Assembly: GCA_028715435.1 (NCBI GenBank)
Contig: JAQURU010000046.1
Span: 1 to 5,509 of the forward strand
Direction of reading: 5' to 3'
DNA from: Minisyncoccota bacterium
GTDB lineage: Bacteria; Patescibacteriota; Minisyncoccia; Minisyncoccales; CG1-02-41-26
Length of the DNA stretch: 5,509 bases
Shown: positions 1 to 4,508 of the stretch, piece after piece
Numbering within the stretch: the first letter of the stretch is position 1
Layout: each line of letters opens with the position of its first letter
Notes under the pieces: generated by a model
What the model saw: only the letters and a program-made list of their open reading frames with translations
Databases searched by the model: none
Told to the model about the DNA's origin: nothing
Position numbers and translations under genes: made by a program

Positions 1-51
1 TGGAGGCAAGTGAAAGCCCAAATGGAAATGCGCGACTACGAAAACCTGTAG
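1..51 (+). CDS. secY: C-terminal end of probable preprotein translocase subunit SecY (partial)
   Basis: Only the last 16 codons and a TAG stop are present; the rest lies upstream of the window. The visible tail reads WRQVKAQMEMRDYENL. Many bacterial SecY proteins end in a cytoplasmic tail of the form Q-x-x-x-Q-[LM]-x-M-R-x-Y-E, and this fits well. The next housekeeping genes are adk and map, the order usual after secY in the spc ribosomal-protein operon, which strengthens the call. SecY is the channel subunit of the SecYEG translocon in the inner membrane. No membrane segment can be seen in so short a piece, so identity rests on tail pattern plus gene order. An intrinsic terminator begins 25 bases after the stop, so this transcript ends before the downstream genes. 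Confidence 0.6.
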   Translation, partial: WRQVKAQMEMRDYENL

Positions 52-76
52 AAAGCTTGCTCGCTTATTAAATTTT

Positions 77-110
77 ACAGGCCTGACCAGCCTGTTTTTG
101 TTTTTATTTT
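77..110 (+). terminator. Rho-independent terminator after the secY-like gene
   Basis: The 6-bp perfect stem ACAGGC (77-82) / GCCTGT (90-95) has a 7-base loop and is followed by a T tract (95-99) and further T-rich sequence to 110. It lies between the upstream stop codon and the -35 box of the toxin-antitoxin promoter. It should therefore insulate the toxin-antitoxin unit from secY transcription. Confidence 0.8.
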
Positions 111-115
111 TGCTC

Positions 116-152
116 TTGACATTGATTTTACAAGGTGTATACTTTAGGTATA
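116..152 (+). promoter_or_regulatory. Sigma70-type promoter of the toxin-antitoxin operon with possible operator
   Basis: A consensus -35 TTGACA (116-121) is separated by 16 bases from -10 TATACT (138-143). The expected transcription start, about position 150, lies 2 bases before the antitoxin ATG at 152, and no SD sequence fits between, so the mRNA is probably leaderless or nearly so. The 5-bp inverted repeat TATAC (138-142) / GTATA (148-152) spans the -10 box and the start point. This is a plausible operator for autorepression by the ribbon-helix-helix antitoxin; the operator role is inference. Confidence 0.75.
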
Positions 153-427
153 TGAATACTGTTATCAATATAAAAACTAAAAAGGACTTAAAAGAAAATG
201 CCCAAAAAACCGCCCAAGAGCTTGGCCTGTCTTTAAGCGCTGTTTTAAATGCTTATCTAAGGCAGTTTGTTAGAAATAAAGCTGTCTATTTCAGCGTTGC
301 CTCGCAAATGACACCAGAGCTTGAGAATTTGCTTGGAAAAATAGAATACGACGTCCAGCGAGGTAGAAATCTTTCTAAGCCAGTTTCTTCTGCAAAAGAA
401 ATGAAAGGATATCTTTCTTCTTTATGA
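152..427 (+). CDS. RelB/DinJ-family antitoxin of a type II toxin-antitoxin pair
   Basis: A 91-residue protein. Residues 2-7 (NTVINI) form the expected DNA-binding beta strand, followed by two helices (about 11-24 and 27-42) with the LGLSLSAVLNAYL core typical of the RelB/DinJ ribbon-helix-helix fold. Residues 50-91 would be the extended tail that wraps and neutralises the toxin. The family binds its own promoter as a dimer and, with the toxin, represses it. The frame stays open 54 bases upstream to a TTG at 98, but that extension overlaps the terminator T tract and promoter and encodes a T-tract-derived run of F and L, so ATG 152 is preferred. The stop overlaps the toxin start as ATGA, implying translational coupling. 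No SD is visible. The family assignment is firm; the exact subfamily is not. Confidence 0.85.
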   Translation: MNTVINIKTKKDLKENAQKTAQELGLSLSAVLNAYLRQFVRNKAVYFSVASQMTPELENLLGKIEYDVQRGRNLSKPVSSAKEMKGYLSSL

Positions 428-684
428 AAACTTATTTCCATAAGAATTTTGATAAGCAGTTTAGAAAGTTGGGAATAAGCGAAAAGAAGAAAGCTCAAGA
501 ACGTTTGCAATTATTTTTAGAAAATCCATTTAATCCTATTTTGGAAAACCATCCATTAAAAGGAAAATACACTGATTATCGTAGTATAAATATCACAGGC
601 GATTTGCGAGCAATTTATAAACTTATAAACGATAACGAGTGCATTTTTGTGGCCGTGGACACCCACAGCAATTTATATTTTTAG
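424..684 (+). CDS. RelE/YafQ-family mRNA interferase toxin
   Basis: An 86-residue protein, normal for the RelE/ParE superfamily. Recognisable blocks are HPLKG (43-47), YRSINITGDLRAIY (52-65) and the C-terminal THSNLY (80-85). These match the RelE/StbE/YafQ pattern HPL-G...YR...D.R-IY...THS-LY. Such toxins bind the ribosomal A site and cut mRNA, and the cognate antitoxin blocks them. H43, D60, H81 and Y85 align by eye with catalytic positions H50, D67, H87 and F91 of E. coli YafQ. The second YafQ histidine is N56 here and the tryptophan is L61; R53 and R62 are additional basic candidates. The gene overlaps the antitoxin by 4 bases and ends just before an intrinsic terminator. The reading frame is intact, so the toxin is probably functional, but activity cannot be judged from sequence. 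Confidence 0.85.
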   Translation: MKTYFHKNFDKQFRKLGISEKKKAQERLQLFLENPFNPILENHPLKGKYTDYRSINITGDLRAIYKLINDNECIFVAVDTHSNLYF

Positions 685-727
685 AACTACAATTTTTGAA
701 CTATAGGACAGAAATTGTAGTTTTTTT
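685..727 (+). terminator. Rho-independent terminator of the toxin-antitoxin operon
   Basis: The 11-bp perfect inverted repeat AACTACAATTT (685-695) / AAATTGTAGTT (712-722) has a 16-base loop and is followed by five more T (723-727). It starts immediately after the toxin TAG. It separates the toxin-antitoxin transcript from adk. Confidence 0.85.
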
Positions 728-729
728 GT

Positions 730-778
730 TTGCATATTGGTTGGCTATTTTGTATATTTAAGTTGTATAAACTAAAAA
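730..778 (+). promoter_or_regulatory. Candidate promoter(s) for adk-map
   Basis: Because a terminator lies just upstream, adk needs its own promoter. Two candidates are visible. One is TTGCAT (730-735) with 17-base spacing to TATATT (753-758), giving a leader of about 14 bases. The other is TATAAA (766-771) with a weak TTGGCT (741-746) at 19-base spacing, which would start transcription almost exactly at the adk ATG (779). No SD precedes the ATG in either case. The two cannot be told apart by eye. Confidence 0.5.
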
Positions 779-1459
779 ATGGATACAAATCCTCTCAACT
801 TTGTTTTAATTGGCCGGTCGGGCTGTGGCAAAGGAACCCAAGCCAAGCTTTTGGGCGAGCATTTTGGCAATTTGTATTATATTTCTACGGGTTCTTTATT
901 TAGAAAATTAGCCCAGCAAGAAACTGAAGTGGGCTATAAAATAAAAGAGCTTTTAGAAGGAGGAGGTTTGCCTTTTGATGATTTGGCAATTATGCTTTGG
1001 ATGTCAGAAATTTCTTATAATTTAAAAATCGGCCAGGGGTTTTGCTTAGATGGGGCGCCCAGGCGCTTGGAAGAAGCCAAAGCTCTTGATGCTTTTTTAA
1101 AATATTTGGACAAGCAAAACAGCACAATGGTTATTTTACTTGATATTTCCAGGCAAGAAGCGTTTGAGCGCTTAACTAAAAGGCGGATTTGCCAGGGGTG
1201 TGGGCAATTAATTCCTTGGGTGGGGGATTACAAGAATTTAGAAATTTGTGATAAGTGCGGAGGAGTTTTAGAAGAAAGAGCTGATGATGTGCCCGAAGCC
1301 ATAAAACACCGGCTGGATTATTTTGACAATGAAGTAATGAAGGTTGTGAAGTATTTTAAAAAGAAAAAGCGGTTAATAAAAATAAACGGTGAACAGCCAA
1401 TTGCTCAAGTTTTTAGTGATATTTTAGCAGAAGTTAGAAAAAGCAATGATAAATATTAA
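779..1459 (+). CDS. adk: Adenylate kinase
   Basis: This 226-residue cytoplasmic enzyme catalyses ATP + AMP = 2 ADP and is close to the usual bacterial length of about 215. The P-loop is GRSGCGKGT (12-20), where most bacteria have GAPGAGKGT. The AMP-site block is STGSLFR (36-42): T37 and R42 are kept but the usual D of STGD is S39. DGAPRR (91-96) replaces the usual DGFPR. The LID carries a four-cysteine zinc knuckle, C138-x2-C141 and C157-x2-C160, followed by R167-A-D-D and E173. The C-terminal helix has RLDYF. The start is the only in-frame ATG before the P-loop and lacks an SD. The gene overlaps map by 14 bases, and secY-adk-map order is typical. A related nucleoside-monophosphate kinase specificity is possible given the substitutions, but Adk is by far the best reading. 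Confidence 0.93.
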   Translation: MDTNPLNFVLIGRSGCGKGTQAKLLGEHFGNLYYISTGSLFRKLAQQETEVGYKIKELLEGGGLPFDDLAIMLWMSEISYNLKIGQGFCLDGAPRRLEEAKALDAFLKYLDKQNSTMVILLDISRQEAFERLTKRRICQGCGQLIPWVGDYKNLEICDKCGGVLEERADDVPEAIKHRLDYFDNEVMKVVKYFKKKKRLIKINGEQPIAQVFSDILAEVRKSNDKY

Positions 1460-2201
1460 AACAGAAAAGGAAATCGCAATAATGAAAGAGGGCGGGAAGA
1501 TTTTGGCTAACATTATGGAAAAAGCCAAAAACATGATAGCCCCTGGTGTTGCTCCACTAGAGATTGACAGGGCTTGCGAGGCCTTGATTTTGCAATACGG
1601 CTGTGAAAGCGCTTTTAAAAATTATGAAGGATTTCCAACAGTTTCTTGCTGTTCGGTTAATGACATGGTGGTTCATGGCGTGCCTAATAGCCAGCTATTA
1701 AAGCAAGGGGATTTAATTTGCTTTGATTTGGGCATTAAATACCAAGGCTATTACTTGGACGCTGCTTTTGCCATGTTAGCGGGCAAGCCAGAATCCAAAA
1801 ACAGCGAAGCAATACGACTTATCAAAACAACTCAAAAGGCCTTAAGGTTAGCTATTGCTAAGGCACAGGCAGGCAATACATTTGGGGATATTGGCAATGT
1901 TGTTCAGCGGTTTGTGGAATACCAAGGGTTTAATGTGGTGAGAGATTTGTGTGGCCATGGCATTGGAAAAGCATTGCATGAAGACCCTAAAATTTGCAAT
2001 TATGGAAAACGCCACACAGGCCAAAAAATCGAGATTGGAATGGTTTTTTGCATTGAGCCAATGGTGGTTATGGGAGATTGGAAATTGAAAAAAGCCAATG
2101 ACGGTTTTGGCTATAAAACAGCCGATGGCTCATTGGCTTGCCACTTTGAGCACACCATAGCCACTACTAAAAAAGGAGCCGAAGTTTTAACAAAGATTTG
2201 A
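1446..2201 (+). CDS. map: Methionine aminopeptidase, type I
   Basis: This 251-residue cytosolic metalloenzyme removes the initiator methionine from new proteins. The length is that of the short, E. coli-type class I enzyme without an N-terminal extension. The start MINIKTEKEIAIMKEGGKIL matches the conserved family N-terminus. All five metal ligands are present: D94 (FDLG), D105 (YLDAA), H171 (GHGIG), E204 (CIEPM) and E235 (FEHTIA). The substrate-site histidines H78 (VVHGVP) and H178 (LHEDP) are also kept. The ATG lies inside the end of adk (14-base overlap) with no convincing SD, so translation probably depends on coupling to adk. Downstream, the usual infA or ribosomal genes are absent and an unusual small-ORF region follows. 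Confidence 0.96.
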   Translation: MINIKTEKEIAIMKEGGKILANIMEKAKNMIAPGVAPLEIDRACEALILQYGCESAFKNYEGFPTVSCCSVNDMVVHGVPNSQLLKQGDLICFDLGIKYQGYYLDAAFAMLAGKPESKNSEAIRLIKTTQKALRLAIAKAQAGNTFGDIGNVVQRFVEYQGFNVVRDLCGHGIGKALHEDPKICNYGKRHTGQKIEIGMVFCIEPMVVMGDWKLKKANDGFGYKTADGSLACHFEHTIATTKKGAEVLTKI

Positions 2202-2208
2202 AATAGGA

Positions 2209-2231
2209 CCAATGGCATTGCGGGCTATTGG
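2209..2231 (+). other. Stem-loop just after map
   Basis: CCAATGGC (2209-2216) can pair with GCTATTGG (2224-2231), giving 8 pairs including one G-U and a 7-base loop. It begins 8 bases after the map stop. No T tract follows, so it is not a standard intrinsic terminator. It could protect the mRNA 3' end or be part of a leader structure for the small ORFs downstream; the role is unknown. Confidence 0.35.
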
Positions 2232-2269
2232 CGCTGTTTCAAAATTTAATTTTCTAACTTTGATTTTCT

Positions 2270-2277
2270 AAGGAGGT
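2270..2277 (+). promoter_or_regulatory. Canonical Shine-Dalgarno for the 39-codon ORF
   Basis: AAGGAGGT lies 8 bases upstream of ATG 2285 (counted from the end of AAGGAGG), the ideal complement to the 16S rRNA tail at the ideal spacing. It stands out because most other genes in this window have no SD. It is the main evidence that the short ORF behind it is translated. Confidence 0.6.
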
Positions 2278-2284
2278 AGATTAG

Positions 2285-2404
2285 ATGCATCAAAGGATTT
2301 ATCATAACTGCCCTTTGTTTTATAAGTTTTTAGTACAAGTAGCTTTATTCTTTTCGAAAGTGCGTATTTTTTTCAAATCGATTGGAGGTGATTGTAATGG
2401 ATAA
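2285..2404 (+). CDS. Candidate small ORF (39 aa), possible leader or membrane-active peptide
   Basis: The ORF runs from ATG 2285 to TAA 2402-2404 and is preceded by a perfect AAGGAGGT at 8-base spacing. The peptide is rich in aromatic and aliphatic residues from about 11 to 30, with scattered lysine and arginine, and could be a short amphipathic or membrane-associated helix. The C-terminal SIGGDCNG is encoded by the SD of the next gene, so that end is constrained by a regulatory site rather than by protein function. The stop lies 3 bases past the next ATG (8-base overlap), an arrangement suited to a translated leader that couples to the downstream gene. I recognise no family. The host DNA is T-rich, which alone yields many F codons, so a non-coding leader remains possible. 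Confidence 0.35.
   Translation: MHQRIYHNCPLFYKFLVQVALFFSKVRIFFKSIGGDCNG
2384..2392 (+). promoter_or_regulatory. Canonical Shine-Dalgarno that fixes the start of the 62-aa gene
   Basis: GGAGGTGAT is a nine-base match to the complement of the 16S rRNA 3' end, with 8 bases from GGAGG to ATG 2397. It decides the start: an in-frame TTG at 2382 overlaps the SD itself and cannot use it. Confidence 0.75.
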
Positions 2405-2585
2405 TGTAGAACGTGGCAAAAAATACAAAAGCACAAAAATGAAATGGGAAAATCCAACTTTAAGGAGATTAAGTCTAAGTCGTCGACAAAAAGCCATATT
2501 AGGGATCGAAAAAATGTTAAAAGACGGCTTAAAAGATGATATAGAGGAAACTAAACAATGGGCGGTTAATAGGGTGGACACATAG
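2397..2585 (+). CDS. Small basic protein of unknown function (62 aa)
   Basis: A 62-residue, soluble, strongly charged protein with no signal peptide, membrane segment, cysteine or histidine. The first 30 residues are very basic, with many K and R (GKKYKSTKMKW at 7-17, then RR at 24-25 and 29-30). Residues 26-50 look helical, with alternating charges (GIEKMLKDGLKDDIEETKQW). Residues 17-22 read WENPTL, a W-x-x-P-x-L pattern that resembles the Y/W-x-x-P-x-L leader motif of some RiPP precursors; no modifying enzyme is visible here, so this is only a resemblance. The start is chosen by the strong SD 8 bases upstream. The gene overlaps the 39-codon ORF by 8 bases and is closed by a strong terminator 8 bases after its stop. 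I do not recognise a family. It may be a nucleic-acid- or ribosome-binding protein from its charge, but that is speculation. Confidence 0.65.
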   Translation: MDNVERGKKYKSTKMKWENPTLRRLSLSRRQKAILGIEKMLKDGLKDDIEETKQWAVNRVDT

Positions 2586-2593
2586 TGTTATAA

Positions 2594-2629
2594 GAAAGGG
2601 CAAGGCATAGGCTTTGCCCTTTTCGTTTA
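2594..2629 (+). terminator. Rho-independent terminator of the small-ORF unit
   Basis: AAAGGGCAA (2595-2603) pairs perfectly with TTGCCCTTT (2614-2622), and the stem can continue inward through GGC/GCT with one G-U to a 4-base loop. A T-rich tail (2620-2623, then CGTTTACTT) follows. It closes the transcript of the small ORFs just before the next promoter. Confidence 0.85.
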
Positions 2630-2640
2630 CTTAAAGATTT

Positions 2641-2656
2641 TGGTATAATAAATTAA
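2641..2656 (+). promoter_or_regulatory. Extended -10 promoter abutting the galT-like start
   Basis: TGGTATAAT (2641-2649) is a perfect extended -10 element (TGn plus TATAAT). No good -35 is seen at 16-18 bases upstream, where the terminator tail lies; an extended -10 does not need one. The expected start of transcription, 6-7 bases after the hexamer, coincides with the ATG at 2656, so the galT-tpiA mRNA is probably leaderless. Confidence 0.75.
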
Positions 2657-3675
2657 TGTTTAGTAGAATTAAGAAATCAAAATCAGAATTAAGATACGAT
2701 ACTATTAACAAAGATTGGATAGTGGTGGCTGAAGGTAGAGGGAAGCGGCCAGAGGATTTTAAGAACAAAAAAGAAGAGCAGGCTGAAGACAGTTCGCCTT
2801 GCGTTTTTTGCAATTATTTTACTCACAGCAACACAGCAGATAAAAATTTTCTAATTGTGCCAAATAAGTTTCCTGCTTTCTTGCCTCCACACCATAGCAA
2901 AATTCGGGGCGAAAGTAGAGCAAATAAAGATAATAGCTTGAAATCTGGAAATGCTTTATTTAAAACAATGCCCTCCGTGGGCTTTCATGAAGTTGTTATT
3001 TTCAATGATCATTCAAAGCAGCTCACTGACTTTTCAATTAGCGATTGGGAGGGATTGTTTAGCGCTTATCAGCAAAAATATCTTGAGCTTTCCAAAGAAA
3101 GAGTTGTTAGCTATATTTCTATTTTTCACAATCATGGCAAAATGGCTGGGGCTTCACTTAATCATCCTCATTCACAAATTATTGCCATTCCTTTTTTTGA
3201 TATAACGTTAGAACATTCTATCAACTCTGCTAAAGAATTTTTTTTCAATAAAAGCCAATGCCTTTTCTGCTCTATGAACAGGGCAGAAAAAGTGGCTAAG
3301 AGCAGGATTATTTTAGAGAACAACAGTTTTTTAGCAGTTTGCCCGTTTGCTTCAAAAGTAAATTTTGAGGTGGTTATATCGCCAAAAAAACATTTGCCCT
3401 ATTTTGAAAAAATTACTAAAGAGGAAAAAAGCGAATTAGCCCAAGTTTTTCAAGTAGTGTTAAAAAAGATCAGCTATGGCTTAAATAATCCTGATTATAA
3501 TTTTTATTTGCATACCAGCCCTTGCGATGATAAAGATTACCTTTTTTATCATTGGCATTTTACAATAATGCCAAGAGTTAATGTTTGGGCTGGGTTTGAG
3601 CTTGGAGCTGGCATTGAAATCATCACAATGTTACCTGAAAAAGCCGCAGAATATTTAAAAAACGTAAAAATTTAA
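2656..3675 (+). CDS. galT: GalT-like nucleotidylyltransferase (galactose-1-phosphate uridylyltransferase / ADP-glucose phosphorylase family)
   Basis: This 339-residue cytoplasmic protein of the HIT superfamily transfers a nucleotide between sugar phosphates through a covalent nucleotidyl-histidine. The N-terminus ELRYDTINKDWIVVAEGRGKR is the conserved GalT opening. The active-site motif is HPHSQ (170-174), with H172 as nucleophile, preceded by GKMAGASL. The first zinc site is C49, C52, H111, H170. A second CxxC (C202, C205) with H246 and H299 fits a second zinc site. HWH (299-301) is the C-terminal HIT-like motif. The two-zinc layout and HPHSQ resemble the plant ADP-glucose phosphorylase At5g18200 (from memory) more than E. 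coli GalT, which has HPHGQ and an iron site. The nucleotide and sugar specificity is therefore open. The gene starts at the probable transcription start without an SD. tpiA follows after 4 bases, placing it in a sugar-phosphate operon. Confidence 0.88.
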   Translation: MFSRIKKSKSELRYDTINKDWIVVAEGRGKRPEDFKNKKEEQAEDSSPCVFCNYFTHSNTADKNFLIVPNKFPAFLPPHHSKIRGESRANKDNSLKSGNALFKTMPSVGFHEVVIFNDHSKQLTDFSISDWEGLFSAYQQKYLELSKERVVSYISIFHNHGKMAGASLNHPHSQIIAIPFFDITLEHSINSAKEFFFNKSQCLFCSMNRAEKVAKSRIILENNSFLAVCPFASKVNFEVVISPKKHLPYFEKITKEEKSELAQVFQVVLKKISYGLNNPDYNFYLHTSPCDDKDYLFYHWHFTIMPRVNVWAGFELGAGIEIITMLPEKAAEYLKNVKI

Positions 3676-3679
3676 GCTT

Positions 3680-4441
3680 ATGAAAAAATTGATAATTGCT
3701 AACTGGAAGTGTAATCCCGCGAGCTTAAAAGAAGCGCAAAATATGCTGGTGGGGTTAAAAGCGGGCCTAAAGAACAACAAAGCAGAATTAGTGGTTTGCC
3801 CGCCATTTGTTTATTTGACAGAAGCGAATAAAATTTTAAAAGGGATTGGGGGAGTAGTAAAAATTGGGGCGCAGAATTGTTTTTGGGAAACGGCAGGCGC
3901 TTACACTGGAGAAATTTCACCTTTAATGTTGAAAGACTTGGGGGTTAAGTATGTTATTTTAGGGCATTCAGAAAGAGTAACGACCATAGGAGAAACAAAC
4001 GAAATGACAGCCAAAAAAGTAAAGGCAGTGTTAAATACGGGTTTAACCCCCATTGTTTGCATTGGGGAAACGTTACAGGAAAGAGAACAAGCAGAGGCTT
4101 TTGGCGTAATTGAAAAAGAATTAAAAGAGTCCACAAAAGGGATTCATAAAAAAGAAATTGAAAAAATTATTTTTGCTTATGAGCCGTTATGGGCAATTAG
4201 CACAAATCAAGGGTTGATTTGTTCTTCTGACGATGCTTTAACGATGGCGTTGTATCTTAAAAAATTAATAGGAGAAATTTACGGCCGAAAAACCGGCCAA
4301 GCAATAAAAATTTTATACGGAGGGAACATTAATAAAAAGAACGCTAAAAATTATTTAGAAAATGAAGCAATAAGCGGATTATTGGTTGGAGGAGCGTCGT
4401 TGAACATAAAAGAATTTTTAAGTATAGTGAAAAGTGTCTAA
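3680..4441 (+). CDS. tpiA: Triosephosphate isomerase
   Basis: This 253-residue cytoplasmic TIM-barrel enzyme interconverts dihydroxyacetone phosphate and glyceraldehyde 3-phosphate in glycolysis and gluconeogenesis, and is full length for bacteria. The catalytic residues are all present: N8 and K10 (ANWKCN), H96 (ILGHSER) and E168 (AYEPLWAI). Phosphate-binding parts are G-rich YGGNIN (213-218) and LVGGASL (235-241). Two places depart from the classical sequence. Loop 6 reads WAISTNQG instead of WAIGTGK, and YGGNIN replaces YGGSVN, so a phosphate-binding serine position is N216. The start ATG is 4 bases after the galT-like stop and lacks an SD, so expression should depend on the upstream promoter and coupling. 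Function is secure; kinetic effects of the loop changes are unknown. Confidence 0.95.
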   Translation: MKKLIIANWKCNPASLKEAQNMLVGLKAGLKNNKAELVVCPPFVYLTEANKILKGIGGVVKIGAQNCFWETAGAYTGEISPLMLKDLGVKYVILGHSERVTTIGETNEMTAKKVKAVLNTGLTPIVCIGETLQEREQAEAFGVIEKELKESTKGIHKKEIEKIIFAYEPLWAISTNQGLICSSDDALTMALYLKKLIGEIYGRKTGQAIKILYGGNINKKNAKNYLENEAISGLLVGGASLNIKEFLSIVKSV

Positions 4442-4480
4442 CTAGCAAACCGTCCCATTTTTTGCCATCCGCCAACTAAC

Positions 4481-4496
4481 GGAGTAGGTAATGGAG
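4481..4496 (+). promoter_or_regulatory. Possible ribosome binding region of alaS
   Basis: GGAG at 4481-4484 is 6 bases before an in-frame ATG at 4491. A second GGAG at 4493-4496 is 12 bases before ATG 4509, rather far. An in-frame TAG at 4485-4487 rules out any earlier start. The rest of the 67-base gap from 4442 holds no convincing promoter or terminator, so alaS may be read through from tpiA. Confidence 0.4.
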
Positions 4497-4508
4497 CGGC
4501 AACTATCT

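Noticed and set aside
98..151. Upstream extension of the antitoxin to TTG 98, which would add a hydrophobic N-terminus
   Set aside because: It overlaps the terminator T tract, the -35 and the -10; the hydrophobic residues are a by-product of T-rich DNA. The conserved family start is at ATG 152.
2291..2330. CAAAGG/CCTTTG hairpin followed by T runs as an attenuator inside the 39-codon ORF
   Set aside because: Only 6 pairs with a 15-base loop and broken T runs; easily expected by chance in this composition.
2382..2396. TTG 2382 as start of the small basic protein
   Set aside because: The codons from 2382 include the SD itself (2384-2392), which is ideally placed for ATG 2397.
2345..2581. 78-codon ORF on the minus strand
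   Set aside because: Shadow of the 62-aa gene and its leader; no SD or family resemblance, while the plus strand has both SD and terminator.
2951..3205. 84-codon hydrophobic ORF in another plus-strand frame
   Set aside because: Lies wholly inside the galT-like gene, whose motifs are continuous through this stretch.
3699..4136. Minus-strand ORFs opposite tpiA
   Set aside because: Antisense shadows of a clearly conserved gene; no start signals.
4445..4465. GCAAA/TTTGC hairpin as a terminator between tpiA and alaS
   Set aside because: Only 5 pairs, the T run is inside the hairpin rather than after it, so it does not form an intrinsic terminator.
4462..4490. TTGCCA with TAGGTA or GGTAAT as an alaS promoter
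   Set aside because: The -10 match is poor, or the spacing is 19 bases with a 4/6 match; not better than chance.
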